From Cordilura impudica (Eukaryota; Arthropoda; Insecta; Diptera; Scathophagidae): DNA of 64,000 bases. Where the stretch lies: NCBI GenBank assembly GCA_963682025.1, contig OY821520.1:235215530-235279529 (forward strand). Direction: 5' to 3'. The notes under the pieces were generated by a model. The model had not been told where the DNA came from. It searched no databases and saw nothing but the letters and a program-made list of their open reading frames with translations. Position numbers and translations under genes: made by a program. Positions 42,648 through 53,117 of the stretch are shown one piece after another; within the stretch, counting starts at the first letter, position 1, and each line of letters begins with the position of its first letter.

Positions 42648-44084
42648 GTGGATTTTCTGAGCCCCATATGCGACAATTTTGCTTGAGCTTCGTCAGAAAA
42701 TCTGATTTTTCGGTAAAAAAAAAAAAATGCTGATCTTCCAAGGATTTCGCAGCCCAATTAGAGAACCGACAAAGTTGCGGGTGGTTGTGCGGCATCAGAT
42801 TCCGCACTAATTGAACTTTGTATGGCGTCACAATGAGATTGTAATGCAAAATTCGCATCAAATAATTTCGTGAAATGTTCAATTCCTGAGAACGATGCCT
42901 AGTTGGGGTGCTTGGTTGTTCTTGCATACTCTGGGCAACATTAGCAGAAATGTGTTCGTTTGCACGCACTGTACCAGCACGAGCACGTGTGGTTTTAGCC
43001 AATAACGATCCTGCTTCAAGCACGAGTTTGACAAAATTGACCACATATTGCCCGGAAGGCATTCTTTTTTATACCGAATTTTGAACATAATTTTTTTGCA
43101 CTTTCGCTAGAAGATTCAACACTTTGGAAATAATATTTTAATAGTTACCAACGTTTTTCAAGCGTAAATCGATTCATTTCGTAAACCGCAAATATTTCCA
43201 TACTCAAAATAACCAATAGTTCAAAATGCAAACACTACACGGACCACCCCGTATAGTCGGAATATTGATCTAACTTCGTTAACAGCGAAGAGAGTATTTG
43301 AAAAATTCATGCAGACTGGATCAATTGGTGATGTTAAATGTTAATGTTAATACCGAAATTTTGCGTAAGATTGTTGGTGACTGTCCAGGAACATAAATTC
43401 GGCGTCGTGGACAAGAATTGCAAATTTCAAGAAGGTCTATACAGCGTATACGCACTGAAGATCTGAGCCTCCACACTTATAAAGTTGAATTGACACAGAA
43501 CTGATGCCCAATGACCATGTACGGCGAAAAGAGTTTTTTGAATGGATTATTGAACATCAACAAGTGGATGCTGATTTTTCGAACAAATGCATCCTAAGCG
43601 ATGAAGCACATTTTTAGCTTTCACAAATGTGTTCATAATGTGCGGATTTTTGGCTGACGGCATCATTGGACTATACTTATTCGAAAATCAGGCCGGGAAA
43701 GCAGTGAGTGTGAGTTCTTTCCGCCGTAATTGCTATTGATTGAACGGTATGTTGTTTCAACAAGACGGTGTCATATACGATACAGCCCCTGAAGCGATAC
43801 AATTACTGCATGAGAGATGGCCTGGTCGTGTACTCTCTCGTTTCGATGATCAGAATTGGGGGTTATTGAAAGTAAAGGGTCTATTCCATCAAGCCCACAA
43901 CCATCCGTGCATTAAAGGAGGCGATCCAACTCTGCATCAACGAAATGGTCATGGAAAATTTTTCCTCTTAACTTTTTTCGCAGGCATTATTTAATTATTT
44001 TTTGATCAAGTTATCTTTTCAAAATATGTCAGTTATTAAGTTTAATAACAACTCTGGTCATTTGTTGTTAGTTTGATTAAAATC

Positions 44085-44560
44085 AGTGACGTAATAGAAG
44101 TACGTGCTAAAATTATTAAATATTTTCAACGAAATCCAACTAGGCCCTAAAAAAATTGGCCAAAAATCAAATATCTTTCGTGAATCTGTTTCACCATTGA
44201 TAGCAAACCTGATTCGGGAATAATGAAAGGTCCACATGATGTTTGTAAGAAAGCATATTGAAAAGAACTTCCAACACATCCGCTAGAAAAGCAGCCCGGT
44301 TAGCTCAGTACTCGGACTATTTCGAAAAGTTAAAGCCAATGCAAAGTCCAAAATGTTCCAGACAGGAACTCTGTAAAAAAAAATTTAAGAGACCAAAACA
44401 GAGCACAGAAATTGAAATCATTTTTCATAAGAAATACTTCTGCTACAAAATGGACGACGAAACGAATGTTGTGGCTGATATTTCGCGCTTCCGAGTCAAC
44501 ATTTTTATTTTCCTAATGCTCGAGGAAATGTTGAAGACAATTTTAAAACCCAAAAGCAGA
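44085..44560 (+). pseudogene. Tc1/mariner-superfamily N-terminus, same family as T6
   Basis: SDVIEVRAKIIKYFQRNPTR and KKLAKN (44085-44165, HTH region) lead, through a poorly conserved stretch, to SARKAARLAQYSDYFEKLK (44275-44335). HKKYFCYKMDDETNVV (44430-44475) follows, with the first catalytic Asp. The T6 copy has the same elements (RAAQLAQCSNYL-like and MDDETYVPTG). The catalytic C-terminal half is missing, replaced by an unrelated mariner at 44575. Confidence 0.55.
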
Positions 44561-44574
44561 CGAAACTACAAAAA

Positions 44575-44880
44575 AAAACAAGAAGAATTAGGCGAAAAAG
44601 AAAGTGGTATTTCGCCAAGACAATGCATCAGTTCACACATTAACTATTGCGATTGTTTGAATTGCTTTATCACGCACCTTATTTGCAAGATTTAGCTCCC
44701 TCGGATTATTTTCTATTTCCAAACTTGAAAAAATTGATCGGTGGCAAAAGATTTGTCAAAAACGATGGCTATTTTATTTTACTTTAAACAGTGTATGGAA
44801 GCTATTCATTATCGCTGGGAAAAGTGTATCGGGATAAAAGGAGATTCTGTTGAGAACTAAGGAAAATTTTTCCTAAATTT
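44575..44880 (+). pseudogene. irritans-type mariner C-terminus (M12)
   Basis: FRQDNASVHTLTIA (second Asp, frame-corrected, about 44618-44655) is followed by FELLYHAPYLQDLAPSDYFL (third Asp) and FPNLKKLIGGKRFVKNDGYF (to about 44770). Further to 44880 the remaining C-terminal positions are degraded. Only the last third of the transposase exists. Confidence 0.6.
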
Positions 44881-45114
44881 CTGGAACCGATAAGAGAAGG
44901 CATGAGATCGCCAAACCCTGGCATAGTACTTTCACCCTAACTTGGAATTTCTCACCCCCCCAAAGACAATGACCCCGAATATGTTCCACAGTGTTATTAT
45001 ACAAATTCAATTCAGGGATCTAAATTAAGCTCTCTATAATATGATGAATACCTATATATTGGTAGTTACAATATCTAATTATGTTAAAATAATATGTTTT
45101 AATACTTACTAGCA

Positions 45115-45450
45115 GAGCCCAGCCCTCGAAATTCGAGTGAAAATTTTAGGAAATTTTATTTTTTCATTTAATAAATAATTTTATTAGCAATGCTAATCAA
45201 TTTTAGCCAATTCACAGTTCAACACAGGGCTTTTGATACTTATAATAAACACACACACATTATGTGTTTTATGCATGTGTTAGTAGCAACTTTAAATGAG
45301 CATTACTCCAAAAAAATGTTCCAGACGGTGTAAATCTGCTGGACAGCTAAAAATAAATACCTTTCAAATAGGGTATTTTTTTTCAAAATCGGTTTGTAAA
45401 TAAAATTTTTACATCGGTCACAAGAAATCGCCTTGCCTATTAATATTATA
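45115..45450 (+). repeat. Dispersed repeat family R, copy R2 (uninterrupted)
   Basis: From CTCGAAATTCGAGTG (45137) through TGTGTTAGTAGCAACTTTAA (45277) to CCTTGCCTATTAATATTA (45432-45449). It shows the arrangement without the MITE that splits R1. Confidence 0.7.
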
Positions 45451-46155
45451 GATATGTTTTAATATGGTTTAGGATATGTGAAATTAAGTTTTAGGGAATT
45501 TGTTAATTTTTTTTCTACGAGATTTCTTTAACTATAGAGTTCTTTATCTAGGTTTTTAAAAAAATATTTTCATAAAAATACATAATTTCATTATACAAAA
45601 TATTATTTAATAATATAGGCTATTTGTTAATTTCAATACATAAAAGAAATCATATTTAAATTACCGTAACTAAAACCGCTATAACCAAAAATTCACAACA
45701 GTCCAGCAGATATTTAATAAGATACTATGGCAAATATTTCGTTTGAGTGGGGAAACCAATCGCAAACCAAACTAACGCCCTCAATTGTAAAATTTTATAT
45801 TAACTACAACGATAATAACAACAACATTAATCACAACAAACGCGAATAATAATTTATAATTATATAACATAAATGTTACATTAAGTTTAAGTCTCAAGGA
45901 TACAAACTTCCACTTCTACAGAAACACACACACACACGCACACACGCAAATGTCTGATTGTACGTGTATCAACTCGACTCAATTTCTAATATATAGATAA
46001 ACATTAAAATGATTATGATTACTATTCAAACACCAGAACATATCCATCTTGTTACCTTTTGTGAATAAATATATAAAATATATGGTACCTACACAAATTT
46101 AGTATAGTAGAAGGAAGTATATGGTCAATGTTAGTAACAGATCTTATTGTATATA
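45451..46155. other. AT-rich spacer with a CA microsatellite
   Basis: No gene. A short CA/CACG run (ACACACACACACACGCACAC) lies at about 45925-45948. Otherwise AT-rich without recognisable structure. Confidence 0.45.
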
Positions 46156-46854
46156 TACAGTTTGTCAAGAAAATCTTTACACAGTAAAACAAATCATGGG
46201 AGTCTGATCACAGGGGAGATGTGTAAACATCTGGTAATAAATAAAATGCAGAAAACGCGTAAAATCTTACGCTGTTTTTGTGATTGTATTGTGAATTAGA
46301 AATTTACCCCCCCCCCGCGCGTATAGATGTTTACACATCAAAAAAAGTTCCAAATGTCATTTTCATTTAAGAATTTCAACAACAAATTCTTTATTATTCG
46401 TTTTTTTTATACACATTCCGTTACTGTACTTGTTCAGGACTATAAAAAGCCAACGCATTAAAAACAAAATACACACTTTACAACAACAAAAAACAATGTT
46501 TACTCAATATGAATGGCGTCAACAAAATCTTTGCATAGTGAATGAAGACAACAATAAATGCGTTAATTTTCCAAAAATTTGGTGCATTTGACTTTTTTTT
46601 CATGAATGCTATTGTAAGTGAAAGAGGTTGAATAGCGTTTGTGTACAAAATGATTGTCCTACGTATAACAAGTGACCGCATATTTAAATAAAAAAAAATT
46701 CCGGGAAAACGGGTTTGCCAAACAATTACTCAATTGGTGTATTTCAATTATTATAAAGGCAAATCAGCCAGGGATAATATGTTCTATCTTAAAATAAGGA
46801 CTTAAATAAGGACCCCGACTAGAATTTAAAGGGTCATCCGGCAGACCAAAAAAA

Positions 46855-47540
46855 GTGACGCGGCGTTTTGAAAGCAAAATAATGAAAACAATTTACGATA
46901 ATCCACAATCCAGCACAAGAAGATTAGCTCTTCAAGTGAATAATGATTATGGGCTGAGTGTTTCACATGAAACCATCCAAAATGTATTACAAAAACACAA
47001 ATATTCTTCACGAGTGGCTAGGAAAAATATTGAAAAACGATTTTAAATTTGCTACAGAACACATTTCACTTCCTACAGCGTACTGGTATGACGTTATTTT
47101 CTGTGATGAGACGAAAGTGATGCTGTACTATTATGATGGACTCTAAAAAGTTTGGCGAAAACCTCTAACAGGATTATAAAATAAAAATTTAATTTGTACA
47201 GTAAAGTTTGGAAAACTGTCAGTTGTGGTCTGGGGTTCTATATCAAGCAAGGAAGTCGGTAAAATCAGGATTTCGGATGAAATAATTACCAAAAAAGTTT
47301 ATCTTGATATTTAAAAAAATTAACTGACCGCTAGTGTTCGACAATTCGGTTTTGTTAACCCGGAAAATTGACATAAGAGCATATACAAATTTTATCAAGA
47401 ATATGATCCGAAACATAAATATTATTTGTGTAAGTCCTGGTTATTACACAACTGTATTAAAGTTATTGATACCACTGCCCAGAGTCCTGATATGATCCCT
47501 ATCGAAAATTTGTGGGTCCATTAAAGGAAAAAAGTCGGTA
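46855..47540 (+). pseudogene. Transposase of Tc1-like element T2, broken
   Basis: MTRRFESKIMKTIYDNPQSS and LALQVNNDYGLSVSHETIQN form the second HTH, followed by VLQKHKYSSRVARKN. After a frameshift comes YDVIFCDETKVML (first Asp, about 47100). It continues with LSVVVWGSISSKEVGKI, YQEYDPKHKYYL (second Asp) and TAQSPDMIPIENLWVH (third acidic residue, Glu of IEN by Tc1 alignment). Four or more stops lie between 47145 and 47525. The first HTH upstream of 46855 is not clear. Confidence 0.75.
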
Positions 47541-47557
47541 AAAGGTTGCCAACAAAT

Positions 47558-47717
47558 ATTTTTTTTTTTTTAGCCTAGTTCCGCGAAGCCGAGTGGCTTG
47601 TCTGCAGATTCTAATTTTGGCTATTTTTTTTTTTTTTTGCAGCGACACACCAAAGCCTCTGGTGGGAATCGAACCCATGACCGCATGATAGGCGAGCTCG
47701 CTACCTACTCACCTACC
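47558..47717 (-). mobile_element. tRNA-derived SINE, copy S2, inserted in Tc1-like T2
   Basis: Inverted relative to S1. The poly-A tail appears as a T-run at 47558-47571, the body has GCCTAGTTCCGCGAAGCCGA and CTTGTCTGCAGATTCTAATT, and the B box is inverted as GGAATCGAACC (47665-47675). It lies just after the IENLWVH motif of the T2 transposase, so it postdates T2. Differences from S1 are a few substitutions and the length of the A-rich stretch. Confidence 0.85.
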
Positions 47718-48097
47718 TGCAAAATATAATATTTCAATGCGTATTCATTCAATACTCAGAAGTTTGCAATTAGTAATTGATGCTCAAGGTGCACACACAA
47801 AATATTAGCAACTAAAAACCCATAAATGTACAATAAATTAAACATTTTATCGAATTAAGCTTAAGTGTGCAAACATTGACTTGACGGTACAGCTATCGAA
47901 CTGTAGTTTAGTTTTAGAATAGTTTTTATTGAAGTTGAACTTATTTTTTTTTGTATTTCTATATTTATAAACATATATAACAGCTAAGATTAAAAAAAAT
48001 AAATAAATAAAGAAGTTGGTTCTTTGAATTAGAAATCAATTTTTCTTTAGAAGTTTTTAATTTTTTCTTCATGTGCAAAGATTTTATTGACAAACTG

Positions 48098-48934
48098 TAT
48101 ATACATATATAACTTGTACAACATGCACCCTCCTTTCACATGTTTAATAATTATAACTCTCCCTACATTTGTATAACTCTCGTGTAGTTGCATTGCAACA
48201 TTATTAATATATTATATTTGTATACGTATATTATATTTGTATATGTACTCTTATATTCGAATATGTCATGCCATTCGTATACTTGAACACTGTTTAATAC
48301 ATATGCTTGATTTCCAATTACCTTTTTAATTATCCGTTTGCTTAAGTATACAAATATGTTGTAATGTTTTGCGAAAAGGCATATTGTCCAATATCGAAAA
48401 TCCACCCTCTCTCTGAATACATGTCGACCCTTTCACTTTGTCCACATCCGTCGTTCTTATTATGTCTATAACTTATTAATGTTGTTGGTGTCGTTTCGTT
48501 TTATACACCTGTCTAAGTTTTAGCATGATTAACATAATTATTGTGTAACTAAACATACATATGTATTGAAATTTCGTTGTAAATTGAAATTATATTTCAA
48601 AAACCATAATCGTACAAATATTTTTAAAGTAGTTACCATAGCTAGGGGCCAAAATGTCAACCATTTTACTCTACGATGCTTAGTTTTCGAGATTTACACA
48701 TATGGTTTATTTTTAATGGCTCGCAGGCAAATATTTATTTATCCCTCCGTTGGCCTTAAAATAGTGAAAAGGTCCGTAGGGACCTATAACAAATTGTATG
48801 GTATTTTACTTGATGGGGCGTGTTTTGAAGGTGTTGATTGTTAATTTTAGATTATATAGAGTAATAAAAAGGTACAAGAAATGTGTTTTTTTTTTGACAA
48901 TTTCGGTTTTATTTAATATTAAAATAAATGAGAA
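48098..48934. other. AT-rich spacer with one copy of a dispersed motif
   Basis: No gene. AGCTAGGGGCCAAAATGTCA followed by ACCATTTTACTCTACGATGC (48640-48680) recurs in diverged form at about 52940-53000 and 53530-53560, so it is part of a short interspersed family. Confidence 0.45.
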
Positions 48935-49660
48935 AACAAGTAAGAAAATTATAGTCGGTCTAGACCGACTATACGATACCCTATACCATGTGTTTAGGTT
49001 CAACTAATAAGATATAGAAAATAAGCATAAACCAAATTTGAGTGCCATTGTTATTAATTTTTTTGGCTGCAGATATGAAAAAGTTCATATCGGGTGCCAT
49101 ATATATATGGGGACTAGGTCGAAAAATGGACCGACCCTGACCATATTTGGCAGTCACTTATATTTTGAAAAAATAAATACAAACCAAATTTGAGAAAAAT
49201 CTGTGCAATATTTTTGTTTTTTGATTTTAGTGAAGCAGCTCTATATGGGGAAGCAGCTCTATATGGGGCCTATGAATAAGAATTGTCCTATAGGCATTAT
49301 TTTTGGACTACTGATTAATGGATATAATAAACACATAAAAACCCAATTTGACTAAGATTTATATGATAATTTAGATCTTATGGCAATTTATGTCGATTTC
49401 ATAGGGGTCATTTGTATGGGGGCTAGGTCTGAACATGGACCGATTTTCACCAATTTCAATTGCGTTCATCCTATGGCCGATAAAAGCTTATATACTAAAT
49501 TTCATCAATCAATTTCATATTTGCGACCTGTAGTTTGATTACAAGGTTTACATGGACACACAGACGGACGGACATCGCTAAATCGACTCAGAAAGTTATT
49601 CTGAGTCGATCGGTATAATAAAAGATGGGTCAAATATGTTTGGTAGTTACAAACAGCAGC
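48935..49660 (+). mobile_element. Helitron-like family A, copy A5
   Basis: It has the intact AACAAGTAAGAAAATTATAG start and the perfect palindrome with GGTCTAGACC, and it is co-linear with A1 through GACGGACGGAC and GATCGGTATAATAAAAGATG. It ends at ACAAACAGCAGCTG without the 3' hairpin. The junction at 49660 is against the C-terminus of the piggyBac copy. A tandem duplication of GAAGCAGCTCTATATGGGG occurs at about 49233-49268. Confidence 0.75.
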
Positions 49661-50082
49661 TGATTTTCCAGTTCGAGCGTGCAGGTATTGCAATAATGCA
49701 GCACAAACTGCTTTGTCTTACGCTGGCGTCCGTACTCCACACGACATAATTAGCATGGCGGCCGATTTGATCGAGGTGCAAAAGAAGCTGCAGCTCATGC
49801 TATCGGCCTTGTTACTACCTACAAGGACAATAAATATTTAGTTTTTCCGCTTTTGTGTGTTTCAAAATTATTTTATTTTTCCTCTACATTGAATGCTTCC
49901 ATAGCGCTTCGAATACTGGGATAGCTTGTTATACGTCCATTGGTGGCGGTGGTTCGTTCTTCAATATTAGGCAGTGCTAATTGTGTCGTGAGCAACCGCA
50001 AAAATGAACGTCGCTTATCGGTTTTTTTAATGGCTTAATATCATTATATAAGATAAATGCAGCTAATGCAGCAATAACTATA

Positions 50083-51326
50083 AAGGGTTTTTCAATAAGA
50101 CCGCTAGAAAAGTTTTTCTAAATAAAACAAAAACGGTTTTGGATATCAATGAAATTCTTTATTCCTGTGAAAGTACGTTCGATGCCATTATGTATGGAAA
50201 CCGCAGACGCTGAACCCAATTTTCGACGGTTTTCAAGCACAAATCGGCCAATACTGCTGCAATTTCACGTTCGATATTCGTACGAAGTTCATCAATCGTA
50301 TAGACCATAGACTTGACGTAGCCCCACAGGAAATAGTCCAACGGCGTCAAATCGCACGACCGAGGCGGCCAATCGACTGGACTATTTCGTGAGATAACAC
50401 GTTCTCCAAACTTGGTTTCCAATAAATTGAGTGTGACATTCGCCGTGTGGCTTGTGGCGCCGTTCTGTTGGAACCACATGTCCTCCAAGTCCATATCATC
50501 CAATTGGGGCCAAAAATATTCGGTTATCATTGAACGGTAGCGATTCCCATTCACAGTAACGTGCCGGTCTTGATCATCACGGAAGAAGTACGGCCCAATG
50601 ACGCCGCCGGCCCATAAACCGCATACAACCGTAATTTTTTCGGGATGCAATGATGACTCATGGAGTACGTGTGGATTGCTGTCTGACCAATAACGCCTAT
50701 TTTGTTTATTGATGAAGCCATTCAGCCAGAAATGAGCCTCATCGCTGAAGATGATTTTTCGATGAAAATCCGAATCATTTTCAAGTTGTTGCTCAGCCCA
50801 ATTCACGAACATACGACGCTTCTGGTGGTCAAGCGGCTTCAGTTCTTGCGTCAATTTGATCTTGTAAGGATGTAGGCCAAGATCTTTTCGCAAAATTCGC
50901 CACAACGACGTCACAGAGATGCCCAACGCTCGAGAACGACGTGTGAGAGACACATTTGGGCTTTCTTCAACTGAAGCCTCAGCGGCAGCAATATTCTCGA
51001 CACTACGGGCACTTCTTTGTCTCACTGGCACGGGAACATTTTGTAATGTGCCTGTGGATTCAAATTTTTCCACTAGACGCTCAATTGTTGATCTGCTAGG
51101 ACGATTATGACGACCATAAATTGGACGTAGCACTCTTAACGTTGAGGCCACTGACTCCGAATTTCGGTAGTAAATTTTAATAATTTCGACTCGTTGGCTC
51201 GTATATCTTCCCATCATGAAATGGCAAACCTTACTGAAGAGAAATGTCAAGAGAGCGGCAAGAAATATGGCGTCGTTTGCTGTCCCTGTCTTTCTACTTT
51301 TGTAGCGTCCCTGTTGAAAAACCCTG
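50083..51326 (-). mobile_element. DD41D mariner M5, the best-preserved mariner of the window
   Basis: The ends AAGGGTTTTTCAA (50083) and TTGAAAAACCCTG (51314-51326) are flanked by TA (50081-50082, 51327-51328). Length 1244 bp. It sits inside the piggyBac copy. M3 (28246-29542) is a sister copy with the same TIRs. Confidence 0.9.
50159..51217 (-). CDS. mariner M5 transposase (DD41D), open but catalytically altered
   Basis: A 352-residue frame starts at MMGRYTSQRVEIIKIYYRN (51217). This start aligns with M3's MMERYTSQ, and the frame extends further upstream only by chance. Residues about 10-110 hold paired-type HTH motifs (PSRSTIERLVEKFESTG and SLWRILRKDLGLHPYK). The core has IIFSDEAHFWLNGFINKQN (first Asp), WFQQNGATSHTAN and PPRSCDLTPLDYFLWGYVK (third Asp). 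The second catalytic Asp is Asn in QQN. Spacing from that residue to PLD is 41. Near the C-terminus about 40 bases present in M3 (encoding the RGGH region) are missing, so the last residues are out of frame. It was probably recently active but is now inactive. Confidence 0.85.
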   Translation of the reverse strand: MMGRYTSQRVEIIKIYYRNSESVASTLRVLRPIYGRHNRPSRSTIERLVEKFESTGTLQNVPVPVRQRSARSVENIAAAEASVEESPNVSLTRRSRALGISVTSLWRILRKDLGLHPYKIKLTQELKPLDHQKRRMFVNWAEQQLENDSDFHRKIIFSDEAHFWLNGFINKQNRRYWSDSNPHVLHESSLHPEKITVVCGLWAGGVIGPYFFRDDQDRHVTVNGNRYRSMITEYFWPQLDDMDLEDMWFQQNGATSHTANVTLNLLETKFGERVISRNSPVDWPPRSCDLTPLDYFLWGYVKSMVYTIDELRTNIEREIAAVLADLCLKTVENWVQRLRFPYIMASNVLSQE

Positions 51327-52059
51327 TATATCGTTTGCAAGAATATTTGCCAAGCATCTGATCCATTGTATCCACGCCCGATCTATTAGCATTGCAATCC
51401 CGAATAACCTTATTTGAGTTGTGTCTACATCGCAAGTATAGTGCATTGTAGACAGCAAAATTAACGCTTTATTCTTCTTCGGAATATATGACCACAGTGA
51501 TACATCGCCTTCGTAGAAGCCAAGCAATGAGCTGCAAACTGGACACGCAGTACTTTTCAGGAATTAACATGGTACAAATGTTTTATTTGAGCGTACTGTT
51601 TCAACAAATGCAGTTTTCTGCCTCATCATTGTACACGCCACATCCAACGTGGGGAAAAAATTGTCAGCATAAATTATGCGACCTGTATTCACATATCTTT
51701 CAAATAACTGATGCACAGCATTTTGCCCTTGATTTACCTCACGCTCTTGACCAGGCAACTTCCCAGAGTAAATCATTTCTTTGAGCGGATAAAATGATTT
51801 CGAATCGTGTGCGGCCTCTATATGGGAATAATTACTCGTCCTCGTTCAGCGAATCGTGCGGGATGTAAGCTGCCACCAAATTGGCCTGCAACATCTGCCA
51901 AACATCGTTAATAGCAGCAGATTTACTGCTGATTATACGCTCACGTCGCGTATTTGCGTTATCAAAGGGAATGAATTTCTTCTAATAATAGTACAAGGGA
52001 CCTTGTCAGTAATCCACGCACTAAACGTGAAAGTTTGAAAATCAAAAAGGTCCCGAGGA

Positions 52060-52760
52060 ACCTTCTCACGAACAGAAGATTTAACTCTCCCCAAAGATTT
52101 TTGATTGCGTTCAAGTCCGGAGACTGACTTGGCCAGGTAAGTAAAATTATGCCATTGCCTTGTAACCAGTCCTTGATCAATTTTGAAGTATGCTTTGTAT
52201 CATTATTCTGCTAAAATGTCCATCTTAGCTTCATACTTTCCTCAGCATAGGGGAACATTATTTTTTTCCAAGATATCTATGTAGTGGAATCTGGTCATGG
52301 TATCGGTACATCCATTAATTGGATCGACATCACACCACGAAAAACATCCCCAGACCATGATGTCGCCTCCGCCTTGCTTTAAGGTCTTTTATGTGAACCG
52401 GACATGAATTCTTTACCTTTGGGGCGTCAAACATTACGGGCAGAATCATTTCCAAATAAATATTTAGCATATTGTAGTCTGCGGTGCACCATTTGCAAGA
52501 GCGACAATACGATTATCCGTCATTGGTAATGTCTTTTTTTGGTCTTCCACGGGTTCCAATAAATTTTTTTGTTTTTAAAACATTCTGCACAAAAAATAGC
52601 GACAGAACCAAGATTTTGGCAATAGAACGAAAAGTTTGGCCTGTAGTTCTTAGTCTCGAAACTAAATTCCTTTCCTCGGAAGTACAAGGCCTATTTAGTT
52701 CTATCTATTTTATTTTCGTTTCATTTTGCTACAATTTAATAGAAACACAAATAAAATAAC
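52060..52760 (-). pseudogene. Tc1-like transposase (T3), decayed
   Basis: From 52760: NVLKTKKFIGTRGRPKKD (HTH linker, GRPRK-like), QGGGDIMVWGCFSW (52370), MFPYAEESMKLRWTF, then QNNDTKHTSKLIKDWLQGNG (second Asp, N-N-D) and TWPSQSPDLNAIKNLWGEL (third site, here A-I-K instead of P-I-E). The frame is interrupted several times. It ends where the piggyBac copy begins (about 52000-52050). Terminal repeats were not identified. Confidence 0.7.
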
Positions 52761-52769
52761 AAAATTTTG

Positions 52770-53114
52770 CGACAAAAATAGAGAAATGAAAAATGTACTT
52801 ATTATTATGGCCAAGGCTCCAAAGCACTTCAAAGCAAAACTTACGCGAATTAAAAAAATCAGGGTATTACCGGTTTATTTTTAATTTTCAAATGCGTTTA
52901 CATTTATCGATCTGACAACCTTAAAAATATGGGATGTTGCAGCTTAAACGCAAAATGCCAACCATTTTGCTCTACGACGCGTCGCGACGCTTACTTTTCG
53001 AGATATAAACGATTTTGGGTTCCCTTACAAATATTTACGTTAATTCATATAAGACATAGTAGCTGGGAGAAAATGTCAATCATTTACGTTTTTGATTTGA
53101 CAACCATAAAACAA
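52770..53114. repeat. Short dispersed repeat pieces
   Basis: GCAAAATGCCAACCATTTTG and CTCTACGACGCGTCGCGACG with TTTTCGAGATATAAACGATT (52950-53015) correspond to the motif at 48640-48690. A second partial copy (AGTAGCTGGGAGAAAATGTC) follows at 53060, and a third at 53530. The class is unknown. Confidence 0.4.
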
Positions 53115-53117
53115 TTA

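Larger units (their letters stand above)
41192..43251 (-). mobile_element. Mariner M6 with both TIRs, inserted in M7 and itself interrupted
   Basis: The TIRs CAGGGTGAACC (41192) and GGACCACCCCG (43241-43251) are inverted, and both continue inward to TTTTGCATTTT-like sequence. TA flanks both sides (41190-41191 and 43252-43253). The transposase on the minus strand reads MPSGQYVVNFVKLVLE (43062) and RSQELNISRNYLMRILHYN. It continues with NLMPHNHPQLCRFSNWAAKS, the first-Asp region EKSDFLTKLKQ, then the Foldback-like insert, then VWCSFWADGSIRPFFF, YANHPATI and NVLKNWIDGRGYCKASRGRH. It ends HLNEIVFHN near 41297. The second-Asp region is largely lost around 41560-41640. Without the insert and one duplication it is about 1175 bp. 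Confidence 0.8.
41030..43995 (+). mobile_element. Rosa-type mariner M7, split by mariner M6
   Basis: The left part (about 41095-41190) encodes FIVEQYFKNNESLVATV, the N-terminus of this mariner group. The right part resumes at 43252 as YSRNIDLTSLTAKRVFEKF and MQTGSIGDVK in the same frame when the 2060-bp M6 and one TA are removed. Further on are ELMPNDHVRRKEFFEWIIEH, KCILSDEAHF (first Asp, 43590), LFQQDGVIYDTAPEA (second Asp, 43750) and a deleted region where the third Asp should be. Frameshifts and stops are frequent. It is the outermost of three nested elements. Confidence 0.75.
46158..48097 (+). mobile_element. Tc1-like element T2 with both TIRs
   Basis: CAGTTTGTCAAGAAAATC (46158) and GATTTTATTGACAAACTG (48080-48097) are inverted, and both TIRs extend inward to a TTACACAG / TGTGCAAAG-like stretch. 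TA flanks both ends. Subterminal direct repeats resembling AGATGTGTAAACATC and GATGTTTACACATC lie at 46220-46340. A SINE (47558-47717) is inserted. Without it the element is about 1.78 kb, a normal Tc1 size. Confidence 0.8.
49665..52000 (-). mobile_element. piggyBac-like element, interrupted by mariner M5
   Basis: From 51960 on the minus strand: AINDVWQMLQANLVAAYIPH, LNEDE-stop-LFPYRGRTRF, then NQGQNAVHQLFERYVNTGRI and YADNFFPTLDVAC (catalytic Asp). Next come GDVSLWSYIPKKNKALILLS, RSGVDTMDQMLGKYSCKRY, the mariner, IAALAAFILYNDIKPL and DKRRSFLRLLTTQL. It ends SIRSAMEAFNVEEK. A Cys-rich stretch RKTKQFVLHYCNTC (about 49730) fits the C-terminal zinc-binding domain. The residues normally between KRYT and the helix IAALAAF are missing (about 12), so a small deletion preceded or accompanied the insertion. 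Stops and frameshifts abound. Confidence 0.75.

Noticed and set aside
49685..49840. Plus-strand GC-richer frame RACRYCNNAAQTALSYAG
   Set aside because: The minus strand of the same DNA fits the Cys-rich C-terminus of the adjacent piggyBac copy, so the plus frame is an antisense shadow.
51218..51340. N-terminal extension of the M5 transposase frame upstream of MMGRYTS
   Set aside because: It runs through the mariner terminal repeat into piggyBac sequence, and M3 starts at the same Met-Met.
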